From Seribacter sp963934295 (GTDB lineage: Bacteria > Verrucomicrobiota > Verrucomicrobiia > Opitutales > Seribacteraceae): DNA of 64,000 nucleotides. The position numbers were made by a program, and so were the translations under genes. This document shows, piece after piece, positions 1-7,505 of this stretch; positions within the stretch are counted from its first letter, which is position 1, and each line of letters starts with the position of its first letter. The notes beneath the pieces were generated by a model. It did no database searches. It was given only the letters and a program-made list of their open reading frames with translations, and was not told the DNA's origin. The DNA lies in assembly GCA_963934295.1 (NCBI GenBank), contig CAWVXY010000001.1:124001-188000 (forward strand), written 5' to 3'.

Positions 1-230
1 GTTCCTATAATCTGAGCTACTCGCTGAGCCAAAAAACGGGCCGCAATTCGTCTAGGTTGAACAACAAGAATTTGACCATTTATAAGGTTTTCCTTCAACA
101 AAAGTAATGGTAAACCAATCGACTTACCAGAACCAGTTGGTGACTTTAATGTTAAGTTTACGGAATCCCTAAGTGCAGATTTTATTTCATTAAATCCCTT
201 AAATATGGGTAAGTCTGAAATGTCATTCAT
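1..230 (-). CDS. hrpB: ATP-dependent helicase HrpB, N-terminal fragment
   Basis: This is the first 76 codons of a gene that runs off the left edge of the window. It starts at the ATG at 228-230. The translation has the start of a DExH-box helicase: a Walker A motif SPTGSGKS at residues 30-37, then motif Ia, QPRRIAAR, at 58-65, followed by LAQRVAQ. In HrpB the same pair of motifs lies at this distance from the N terminus. HrpB-type proteins are presumed RNA/DNA helicases of unclear function in most bacteria. The DEAH motif and the C-terminal domains lie outside the window, so HrpA or another DExH helicase cannot be fully excluded, though the arrangement fits HrpB best. Confidence 0.75.
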   Translation of the reverse strand, partial: MNDISDLPIFKGFNEIKSALRDSVNLTLKSPTGSGKSIGLPLLLLKENLINGQILVVQPRRIAARFLAQRVAQIIG

Positions 231-271
231 GCAAAAAAATTTACCATTTCGTAAAAATTATCAACGCAAAA

Positions 272-299
272 GAAAAAGGGTGCATACACACCCTTTTTC
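272..299 (-). terminator. intrinsic terminator of hsp20
   Basis: A perfect 11-bp inverted repeat (272-282 with 289-299, six-base loop) lies just after the hsp20 stop codon. Read on the minus strand, the stem runs into a T-rich tail (TTTTTC then TTTT). It probably ends the hsp20 transcript before the hrpB gene. Confidence 0.8.
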
Positions 300-304
300 G
301 AAGA

Positions 305-721
305 CTAATTGATCTTGATTACTTTTGGTTTCGGCAAAATCTTTTTAGGTAAAGATATTTTTAGTATACCATTATTTAAATTTGCCGATATTTTTGAATT
401 ATCGCACTGATCGGGAATTTGGAATGTTTTTTTAAATTTCGCTCTAACTCTTGGGTTCTTTTCAACATCCTCTTGATCCTTGGTTTCGAGATTTAAAAAA
501 TTTCCGTCCACTTGAAGTTCAATTTCTCCTTTAGAATACCCAGGCAAAATAATCTCAATGTTCAGCATATTTTCATCTTCATAATAACTCTGCTCAAAAT
601 TCTTTTTGAATTCTACATTTGGCAGTTTATTGGCATACCTTAATTCCTGATCCCATGAATTAAGAAATGAATCAAAAACATTAGTTAATGAGTATGGATT
701 TAGGTTTTTGTTTATTTTCAT
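305..721 (-). CDS. small heat shock protein, Hsp20/alpha-crystallin family
   Basis: The 138-aa product has the alpha-crystallin domain over roughly residues 40-130. The family signature A-x3-n-G-v/i-L is present as A113 to L120, and a proline-rich, lysine-rich tail follows. Proteins of this family are ATP-independent cytoplasmic holdases that keep unfolding proteins soluble during heat stress. The length is normal for a bacterial Hsp20. The ATG at 719-721 follows an AAGGA ribosome-binding site. The gene is a single transcription unit: a structured element with a T-run lies upstream (from 826) and a strong terminator downstream (272-299). I saw no CIRCE operator in its promoter region. Confidence 0.9.
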   Translation of the reverse strand: MKINKNLNPYSLTNVFDSFLNSWDQELRYANKLPNVEFKKNFEQSYYEDENMLNIEIILPGYSKGEIELQVDGNFLNLETKDQEDVEKNPRVRAKFKKTFQIPDQCDNSKISANLNNGILKISLPKKILPKPKVIKIN

Positions 722-825
722 GTTTTCCTTGGTTAATATTTTGTTTGTACAAGTTGCAATAATAATACCAACTTATCAAATAGCTTAAGTTCTTTATAAA
801 AAGATACTTACACTAAAATAAAATT

Positions 826-887
826 AAAAAAAGAGCCAAGTTGACGCTTTCCTGCTTCGGCGACAGGACTGCATGAGTCAAAGTGGC
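826..887 (-). terminator. structured RNA element ending in a T-run (terminator or small RNA)
   Basis: This short GC-richer island lies in AT-rich surroundings. On the minus strand it folds as GCCA, a 2x2 internal loop, TTGAC, an inner hairpin (TCCTG/CAGGA at 850-854 and 864-868), then GTCAA, the 2x2 loop and TGGC. Seven T residues (826-832) follow two bases later. It lies directly downstream of the Sel1 gene stop, so the simplest reading is a compound terminator. The branched fold and base composition also fit a small RNA or a 3'-UTR-derived RNA. Confidence 0.5.
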
Positions 888-903
888 ACACGCCTCGAGT
901 TCC

Positions 904-2067
904 TTAAAAGAGAGACTTATAAGAATCAAGTAGGCGGAGCGCTGTTTTATCTCCTTTTTGAGAGGCAACAGAGAGCCATTCTTTAGCTAGATTTAAATCT
1001 CTTTTTGTCCCTTTACCACTAAGCTTCATCAATCCGACAAAACGAGCGGCTTCAGCATTACCTCCTTGGGCAAGAGGGATAAATAGCTCGAAAGCCTTGA
1101 CATAGTTTTGCTCGACCCCAACACCTGTATACAATCTGCGAGCCTTCTCCATTCGATCTTTATCATCATATGAAACGCTTTTCTGATTTGATTTAAATTT
1201 TGGATGGACATTTGATTGATGATTTTGTTGATCCATAGAATTTCCACTTTTATGCAAATATTCCTTAGCTAATTGATGATTTTGTTTCGCTGCCAACTGT
1301 AAAAGCGCTAAGCCTTCGATTGTATTTTTTGAAATTCCTTCATCTCCTTCCAGTAAAAGCAGGCCCAATGAATACTGCGCTTCAGAGAAATTTTGCTTTA
1401 CTGCCAGCCTAAGCCATTGAGATGCCTTGAGGGTATTTTTTTCGACTCCATCCCCGTTATAGTAAGCCATACCTAAATTAAACCTAGCAGTCAGTGATTT
1501 AGCTCGAACCGCTTTTGATAAAAGTTTGATACCCTTTTCAGTATTCCTCTCCATCAATCCTGGCAAACCTCTCAAATAGAGTGCTCCAATAGTTGCTTGA
1601 GCTTGCGGGTACCCTAAGTCGGCAGATCGTACAAATAAGCTTAAAGCCTTGTTTACATTTGTTGGAATGACCTGAAAATCAATTTCTCCCATACAATACA
1701 TGGCAACAGGATCCCCATCGGAAGCAAATCGTTGCAATCTTAAAGCAGCATCCTGATAGAGTGTCGTTGCCGAAACAAGATCCCCATCTAACATGGCCAA
1801 ATTAGCAAGATTATAAGCCCCGAATGGATGCCCCGCCGAAGCAGCAACTTCAGACCACTTTCGAGACAATTCTACATTAACTGAAGAACCTGCCTCTCCC
1901 GATCTCAAATAAATTCCTAGTAATCCTTGATAATATGGGGAACCATTTTTTGCCCGTTCGATAATTTGATTATATGTTATACTCTCATCCCAACGATCAG
2001 CCTTAGCATAAATAAAATGGTTGAAAACCAATAAGATAAAAAGAATTGGGTTTAACTTTATTAACAT
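904..2067 (-). CDS. secreted Sel1-like repeat (TPR-related) protein
   Basis: The 387-aa protein has an N-terminal hydrophobic signal sequence (about residues 1-22), so it is probably exported to the periplasm. At least six Sel1-like repeats follow. They show the usual pattern A-x-x-x-L-G-x-x-Y/L-x-x-G-x-G followed by A-x-x-W/L, for example near LGMAYYNGDGVEKN and LGLLLLEGDEG. Sel1 repeats form alpha-solenoid scaffolds for protein-protein contacts and indicate no enzymatic function. The gene is divergent from the TPR gene at 2112 with only 44 bases between starts. The two may share a control region and act together, but that is inference. Confidence 0.8.
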   Translation of the reverse strand: MLIKLNPILFILLVFNHFIYAKADRWDESITYNQIIERAKNGSPYYQGLLGIYLRSGEAGSSVNVELSRKWSEVAASAGHPFGAYNLANLAMLDGDLVSATTLYQDAALRLQRFASDGDPVAMYCMGEIDFQVIPTNVNKALSLFVRSADLGYPQAQATIGALYLRGLPGLMERNTEKGIKLLSKAVRAKSLTARFNLGMAYYNGDGVEKNTLKASQWLRLAVKQNFSEAQYSLGLLLLEGDEGISKNTIEGLALLQLAAKQNHQLAKEYLHKSGNSMDQQNHQSNVHPKFKSNQKSVSYDDKDRMEKARRLYTGVGVEQNYVKAFELFIPLAQGGNAEAARFVGLMKLSGKGTKRDLNLAKEWLSVASQKGDKTALRLLDSYKSLF

Positions 2068-2111
2068 TCAAACATGCTAATTATTTTACCAAAGGCTTCC
2101 AAGCTTGAAAA

Positions 2112-3242
2112 ATGAAGGTTATTCGTAGAAAATGTTCCATTGTGATTTCTTACCTCCACTCAATTTTCTTAACTGTGTCCGTCATTTCTCTGTTTCCAGT
2201 TACTATTTTTTCAATGAATGAAAAAGTGACTCCTGAAATTACACTTTCTGAGAAAATTTTAAATCAGATTATAGATAGGCAAGAAAAGTTTTTTAAAATC
2301 GGTAAATCTGCTACAAAAACTAGTGAGCAAGAAATGACAAGACATGCCCAGGATATTGTTGCTGCATATGAAAGCTACCTAAGCGAAAACCCAAAAGATT
2401 TTCATGCACTAATTCTCTTTGGGAAATTTTTAAGAAAAGTCGGTCAACAGGAACATGCTGTCGATTTTTTTATGCAAGCTGATAAAATAAATCCTAAGCT
2501 CGCCGTGGTTAAACAACAACTCGCAAACTATTTAATTGAAAAAGGAAAGCCTGTTGACGCTTTTCCCTATTTCATTCTAACCATAGAATTAAACCCAAAT
2601 GAAGCAGTTTACCATTTTCATCTTGGAAATTTTCTCTTTCTTTTTCAGAAGGAACTTATTAATGAGGGAATTCTAAATCGATTGTCAGCTCAATCTTTCA
2701 TGCATCGTTCTTTCTTAGAGGCGAGCATTCTAAAACCAAACAACTTTGATTTTCAACTTCGTTACGCTCAAAGTTTTTTTGACTTCCCTGAGTCCAATAA
2801 AGCTAAAGCACTTATAGTGTGGGAAAAGATCGAAAAGAATTTCCCTGATAGATCCAAATTAGAACATGATTATTTTCGACTTTGCCGAGCTAGGGTACTT
2901 TTAGAACTTAATAGGCAAAAAGATGCTTCTGTATTAATTAACACAGTTTCCTCAAAATCTTTACAGGAAGTAAGGGATGCTTTGCTTCTACAAGCTACCG
3001 ATAATGAGGTGGCACCTGTACCTCTTCATAGACATGAGACACAGAAGAAAAATAACAAACAAAGCTACCATCAACTTGACCATAAAAATTTCCTTCCAAC
3101 GGACCCTCACCTTGAAAGACTAAGAAAGCTAACCAGTCGCCTGATAGAGGAAAAAATGCTCAGCGAATTAAAAGTCGATGCGATCAGGGCAAGCTATGAT
3201 AAATCCGGTGAAATAAAAATTCAGATTACGAAAGCTCGCTGA
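2112..3242 (+). CDS. TPR-containing protein of unknown function
   Basis: The 376-aa protein has a hydrophobic N terminus (residues 10-32) that could be a signal peptide or anchor. Tetratricopeptide-like repeats lie at about residues 80-185, including AVDFFMQADKINP and the following DAFPYFILTIELNP unit, which match the TPR A-x-x-x-x-x-A-x-x-x-x-P pattern. A second helical region extends to about residue 290, and the tail is charged. No catalytic motif is visible. It probably acts as an adaptor on the periplasmic face of the membrane. It is the divergent neighbour of a Sel1-repeat gene, another solenoid protein, and is followed by two membrane protease genes. Confidence 0.7.
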   Translation: MKVIRRKCSIVISYLHSIFLTVSVISLFPVTIFSMNEKVTPEITLSEKILNQIIDRQEKFFKIGKSATKTSEQEMTRHAQDIVAAYESYLSENPKDFHALILFGKFLRKVGQQEHAVDFFMQADKINPKLAVVKQQLANYLIEKGKPVDAFPYFILTIELNPNEAVYHFHLGNFLFLFQKELINEGILNRLSAQSFMHRSFLEASILKPNNFDFQLRYAQSFFDFPESNKAKALIVWEKIEKNFPDRSKLEHDYFRLCRARVLLELNRQKDASVLINTVSSKSLQEVRDALLLQATDNEVAPVPLHRHETQKKNNKQSYHQLDHKNFLPTDPHLERLRKLTSRLIEEKMLSELKVDAIRASYDKSGEIKIQITKAR

Positions 3243-3314
3243 GGTTTTAACATTTTTTACTTTCCAACGATTTTTCTTAATGGAAGTGGATAATCCAATG
3301 AATTAAATTTTTTG

Positions 3315-3953
3315 ATGGAATTAGAAAAAATCATTTTATTTTTAATTTTACTTGCCAGCTTGTCAGTTCACGAATGGGCACACGCAATCACTGCAGATAA
3401 GCTAGGCGACCCTCTTCCAAGAAAACAAGGAAGGGTCACACTCGACCCACGATCACACATAGATCTAATCGGGACCATTTTACTGCCACTTTTTATGATC
3501 TTTGTTTCACCCACTTTTGCAATATTTGGTTGGGGGAAACCGGTACAAATTTCTCTACCTAATAAGGAAAAGAGGAAACGAGACGATATTTTAATAACCT
3601 TGGCGGGACCTCTCTCCAATCTTGCCATTTGCTTTGCAACCGTTCTTTTCTTTTCTATTTGGGGTACTTTTGCAAATATTTCTGAAAGTTTTCTGACCAT
3701 TTTTTTTATTATTATAAATTTAAATTGTGTGCTTTTTTTATTTAACTTAATACCGGTGCCACCACTCGATGGTTCTCATATTTTAAAAAATATGATTAAT
3801 ATGAAAGCGGAGACTTATTACAAATTTTCCAAGTATGGATTTCTTTTTTTACTTTTACTTATTAATATTCCTTTTTTTAAAAATGTGATGGGGAAGTCCA
3901 TTATGATTTTAAACGACGCTTTTTTCAGCATTTTCTCGCAAATCATCAATTAA
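3315..3953 (+). CDS. M50-family (site-2 protease type) intramembrane zinc metalloprotease
   Basis: The 212-aa polytopic membrane protein has the zinc-binding motif HEWAH at residues 19-23 and the third-ligand motif P-P-L-D-G at about 149-153 (Asp152). Both are diagnostic of site-2 proteases that cut transmembrane segments. It lacks the PDZ domain of RseP and is the short class, similar to compact M50 proteins of many bacteria. I chose the ATG at 3315; a TTG lies immediately before it. The rhomboid gene starts 17 bases downstream on the same strand, so the two intramembrane proteases are probably co-transcribed. The substrate is unknown. Confidence 0.85.
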   Translation: MELEKIILFLILLASLSVHEWAHAITADKLGDPLPRKQGRVTLDPRSHIDLIGTILLPLFMIFVSPTFAIFGWGKPVQISLPNKEKRKRDDILITLAGPLSNLAICFATVLFFSIWGTFANISESFLTIFFIIINLNCVLFLFNLIPVPPLDGSHILKNMINMKAETYYKFSKYGFLFLLLLINIPFFKNVMGKSIMILNDAFFSIFSQIIN

Positions 3954-3970
3954 GTATTTAAAAGAATATA

Positions 3971-4852
3971 ATGCGAAGCATAGCTACTTTTAAGGAAGAA
4001 AAAAATGCCCTTCGATTCTGGAATTTTCTTCAATCAGAAGATATTGAATCTTCATTAGAGGAAGATGAATCCAATAGGGAATGGCTTATTTGGGTGTTAG
4101 ACGAAGAAAAGATTTCAATGGCACTCAAATCTTATGAAGAATTTAAGATTACACCTGATGACCCGAAATTTAATTCAACCAAAAAATACGATCCCAAATT
4201 AAATGAACCTAGTTTAACTGATCAAAAAAAATCTCGCTTTAAAAATTATAATTTGAAGGAAAAGTGGACTCAACAAGGTAGGAGCCCAGGAATGCTTTCT
4301 CTTTCCTTAATAATTACTTCCGTTGCAGTTTTTCTTCTTTCGAATATGGGACAAAATGTCGAAATCGTAAATAAATTCTTAATCACAGAAAAATTAAATG
4401 GTACGCTTTCCGAAGTTCTAAATGGGGAGGTTTGGCGAATAATAACCCCCATTTTTTTACATTTTTCCTTCTTTCATATTTTATTTAATATGTTTTGGTT
4501 GCATGATCTCGGTGGTCAAATTGAAAAAAGAAAAGGTTCCCGTTTCTTTTTACTTTTTATTTTAATAACTGCGATTATTTCAAACCTAGCTCAATTTAAA
4601 TTAGGAGGTCCTGCTTTTGGCGGAATGTCAGGTGTCGTTTATGGACTATTTGGGTATGTTTGGATTAAGAGTAAATTCGACCCTGGCGACGGTTTATTTA
4701 TTCACCAAACCACTGCGTTAATTATGCTTGGTTGGTTTTTTTTATGTTTTGCAGTAAAAGACTTTGGTATAGCCAATTGGGCTCACGCAGGTGGGCTTAT
4801 AACAGGTTCAGCATGGGGTTACATTTCTGCGGTTCGATGGAACCGGAAATAA
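3971..4852 (+). CDS. rhomboid-family intramembrane serine protease
   Basis: The 293-aa protein has a soluble N-terminal domain of about 95 residues, GlpG-like in placement, followed by about six membrane segments. The catalytic serine is in GMSG (Ser220). The histidine is in the last helix, W-A-H-A-G-G (His272). The H-x-x-x-N element before the loop (FHILFN) is also present. Rhomboids cut single-pass membrane proteins within the membrane. The gene sits 17 bases after the M50 protease gene and ends 16 bases before the convergent metX stop. Confidence 0.9.
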   Translation: MRSIATFKEEKNALRFWNFLQSEDIESSLEEDESNREWLIWVLDEEKISMALKSYEEFKITPDDPKFNSTKKYDPKLNEPSLTDQKKSRFKNYNLKEKWTQQGRSPGMLSLSLIITSVAVFLLSNMGQNVEIVNKFLITEKLNGTLSEVLNGEVWRIITPIFLHFSFFHILFNMFWLHDLGGQIEKRKGSRFFLLFILITAIISNLAQFKLGGPAFGGMSGVVYGLFGYVWIKSKFDPGDGLFIHQTTALIMLGWFFLCFAVKDFGIANWAHAGGLITGSAWGYISAVRWNRK

Positions 4853-4868
4853 CTGAGTAACCTCTTCC

Positions 4869-6686
4869 CTAGTCTCGAACTAATTCATAAATTGCCAAAC
4901 CGGCTCTTAAGTTGGGGGCCCACTTACACTCCGTCTTCCAGTTCCCACGATGAAATACTCTCCTTCCCAATCGGAATGGTTTTTTTAACTCCTGAGAGGC
5001 ACCACAAAAAGATTCAAATTCATTAATTGAAAAATGGTTTCGTGGATGGCTACTCTGCCAATTTTCACGATAAACATCATTTTTTATTCTAGAGCCATGC
5101 TTTGAAAAATGTAGTCGATTTCTCCAATACCCATGATTGACAAAACTAACAGCGACTTTCCTACCAACTCTTAACGCATCTAAAATTATCTGCCCCGGTT
5201 CTGGCAACTCTTCCACCATTCTTGAAAATACTACCCAATCAAATGAATCATCTGTAAGCATTGATAATGCGTTACGAATATCACCTTGGTAAACATTTAC
5301 CCCACGGGAAATACAGGCAGCAGCCTTGTTTGAATCATAGTCCACTCCCAACCCTTTCACATTTTTAGTCTCACGAAGATGCTCTAAGAGAATCCCCTGC
5401 CCACAGCCTAAATCCAATACTTTTTCGTCTTTTTTAACCCAATCACTGATTACTTTTAAATCGGCTGCCCTTTTTACACCAGAACGATTGTTAGTCTGTG
5501 TTAGTTTTTTTGGTTCCTGTTGAGCAGTATCATTTAAATTTGCTCCTTTTAAAAATAACCTTATTAAACGTAAGAAATCCTGAGAATTAAGCAGAAAGGA
5601 ATCATGGCCATGGTCATGTTCGATTTCTAAATATGATGCGTTTTTACTTATTCTTTGTAGGGATTCAGCAATTTTTCTATTTTGTGCCGGCGTGTAAAGC
5701 CAATCAGATGTAAAGCCAACCACCATAACTTTTGCTCGAATATTTTTTAAATTTTCATCCAGACCATCTTCTCCAACAAGATCAAAACGATCCAAGGCCT
5801 TTGTGAGCTTTAAATAGGTATTCGCGTCAAAACGATCGACAAATTTGAGCCCCTGATAGTGTAAATAACTTTCGACTGTAAATTGTTTTTTTTCGGTTTG
5901 TTTATCATCCGCAATCATTAAATCACGACCGAACTTTTCGGCCATGACTTTATCAGAGAGATATGTAATGTGGGCCATCATTCTTGCTATCGCCAAACCT
6001 GCTTCTGGCCTGCGATCTGAAGTATATTCTCCATTATTCCAATGCGGGTCACGCTTAATGGATGTTCGACCGACTTCATTAAAAGCAATAGTCTGTGCAC
6101 TATGTTGCGGGGTTGCTGCTATAATTATAGCACTTTCCACAAATTTTGGGAATTCAACTATCCATTGAAGTGCCTGCATACCGCCCATACTTCCACCAAT
6201 AACCGAATAAAGGGACTTAATCTTTAAATGATCTAATAAAAGCTTCTGTGCAGTGACCATGTCTTTAATTGTGAGATCCGGAAAGCTCATTCCAAAAGGT
6301 TTATCCGTCACGGGATTGATGGAGGTTGGTCCAGTCGAACCTTGACACGCTCCAAGACAATTAGAACAAATTACAAAAAATTCATCTGTATCAATTGCCT
6401 TACCAGGACCGACCGCATGGTCCCACCAGCCCTTCCTTTTGTCTCCTTCATAAATTCCAGCCACATGATGATCTCCTGTTAATGCGTGGCAGACAAGAAT
6501 AGCATTTGTACGATCTTTGTTTAACTTGCCATATGTTTCATATGTTATTTGCAAGCTATTCAATTCACCGTGAGACATAACAAATTTATCTTTATGCTCA
6601 AAGACTTTAGGTGAAACTTTTCCAATTTCTCCTTTTTTGCTTACTTTAACTTTCAATTCGGAAGAATTCATAATAAAAGATAGCAA
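4869..6686 (-). CDS. metX: MetX-MetW fusion: homoserine O-acyltransferase with a methyltransferase-like MetW domain
   Basis: Residues about 20-385 are a MetX alpha/beta-hydrolase that acylates L-homoserine in methionine synthesis. The nucleophile is Ser166 in GGSMGG, with Asp328 in SDW and His361 in HGHD. Residues about 403-605 are MetW, a Rossmann methyltransferase-like fold with the motif DLGCGQG at 425-431. In many proteobacteria metX and metW are adjacent genes and MetW supports MetX; here they are one reading frame with a short polar linker. Whether the acyl donor is acetyl- or succinyl-CoA cannot be told from sequence alone. The start is probably the TTG at 6684-6686, because AGGAGG (6697-6702) lies ten bases upstream; an ATG at 6671 is the alternative. 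It is the last gene of the rpmH-rnpA-yidC-yebC run. Confidence 0.9.
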   Translation of the reverse strand: MLSFIMNSSELKVKVSKKGEIGKVSPKVFEHKDKFVMSHGELNSLQITYETYGKLNKDRTNAILVCHALTGDHHVAGIYEGDKRKGWWDHAVGPGKAIDTDEFFVICSNCLGACQGSTGPTSINPVTDKPFGMSFPDLTIKDMVTAQKLLLDHLKIKSLYSVIGGSMGGMQALQWIVEFPKFVESAIIIAATPQHSAQTIAFNEVGRTSIKRDPHWNNGEYTSDRRPEAGLAIARMMAHITYLSDKVMAEKFGRDLMIADDKQTEKKQFTVESYLHYQGLKFVDRFDANTYLKLTKALDRFDLVGEDGLDENLKNIRAKVMVVGFTSDWLYTPAQNRKIAESLQRISKNASYLEIEHDHGHDSFLLNSQDFLRLIRLFLKGANLNDTAQQEPKKLTQTNNRSGVKRAADLKVISDWVKKDEKVLDLGCGQGILLEHLRETKNVKGLGVDYDSNKAAACISRGVNVYQGDIRNALSMLTDDSFDWVVFSRMVEELPEPGQIILDALRVGRKVAVSFVNHGYWRNRLHFSKHGSRIKNDVYRENWQSSHPRNHFSINEFESFCGASQELKKPFRLGRRVFHRGNWKTECKWAPNLRAGLAIYELVRD

Positions 6687-6696
6687 ATTCTCTTTG

Positions 6697-6702
6697 CCTC
6701 CT
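6697..6702 (-). promoter_or_regulatory. Shine-Dalgarno sequence that decides the metX start
   Basis: A perfect AGGAGG on the minus strand lies ten bases before the TTG at 6686 and twenty-five bases before the ATG at 6671. Strong Shine-Dalgarno sequences are rare in this window, so this favours the TTG start. Confidence 0.5.
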
Positions 6703-6715
6703 CTTTAAAACACTA

Positions 6716-7465
6716 TCAATTCAAGGATTCAAGCAAAGCATCTTCTATGTCATAATTACCATGAACGGCTTTGACATCTTCTAGTTCCTCTAAATTATCT
6801 ACTAATTTTAAAATTTTTCGAGCTGCATCCTCATCCGTAACTTGGACTAAATTATTAGGAAGGTAAGCAAGTTCCGAGGAATCTGGTAAAACTTCTGCGA
6901 TCGATAAAGCCTCCGCTATTTTGTCATAGTGAGCAGTTTCGCAAATGACTTCGTAATGATCATCTTCAACAATTACATCCTCTGCATCATTTTCCAGAGC
7001 TAATTCCGTTAAAGAATCTTCATCAATTTTTTCTTTAGCCAAAAGAATTTGCCCTTTTCGTTTAAAGTTAAAAGCAAGTGCACCAGCACCCGCCAGGTTT
7101 CCACCTCCTTTTGAAAAAGTGCTCCTTACTTCAGACGCGGAACGATTCTTGTTATCCGTAGTTACCTCAACAATCAAACCCACTCCACCCGGTCCGTAAC
7201 CCTCGTACAATAGTTCCTCAATTATCACGCCACCAAGTTCTCCTGTTCCCTTCTTGATGGCACGATCTATATTATCAGCAGGCATATTTGATTGTTTTGC
7301 CTTAGTAATAAGAGTTCTCAATCTTGGATTGAATTCCGGGTCCTTGCCTCCATCTCTAGCCGCTAAAGTAATTTCTTTGCTTATTACGCTAAAGATTTTG
7401 CCACGCTTTGCATCAACAGATGCTTTATGACGCTTAGTGGTAGCCCATTTACTATGTCCTGACAT
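6716..7465 (-). CDS. yebC: YebC/PmpR-family protein
   Basis: The 249-aa protein has the full family signature. It begins MSGHSKWATTKRHKA, followed by the conserved R-G-K-I-F-S segment and the motif YEGYGPGGVG near the middle. The acidic C-terminal domain carries VEDDHYEV. YebC proteins were long annotated as DNA-binding transcriptional regulators. Related proteins (bacterial YebC, mitochondrial TACO1) also help ribosomes through difficult, proline-rich stretches. Length is typical. It lies 40 bases downstream of yidC on the same strand, and its neighbours for ribosome and membrane biogenesis fit a translation role. Confidence 0.93.
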   Translation of the reverse strand: MSGHSKWATTKRHKASVDAKRGKIFSVISKEITLAARDGGKDPEFNPRLRTLITKAKQSNMPADNIDRAIKKGTGELGGVIIEELLYEGYGPGGVGLIVEVTTDNKNRSASEVRSTFSKGGGNLAGAGALAFNFKRKGQILLAKEKIDEDSLTELALENDAEDVIVEDDHYEVICETAHYDKIAEALSIAEVLPDSSELAYLPNNLVQVTDEDAARKILKLVDNLEELEDVKAVHGNYDIEDALLESLN

Positions 7466-7505
7466 ATATTAAAAGGGAAAATAGGGTTTCAAGCCTTTGT
7501 CAAGA

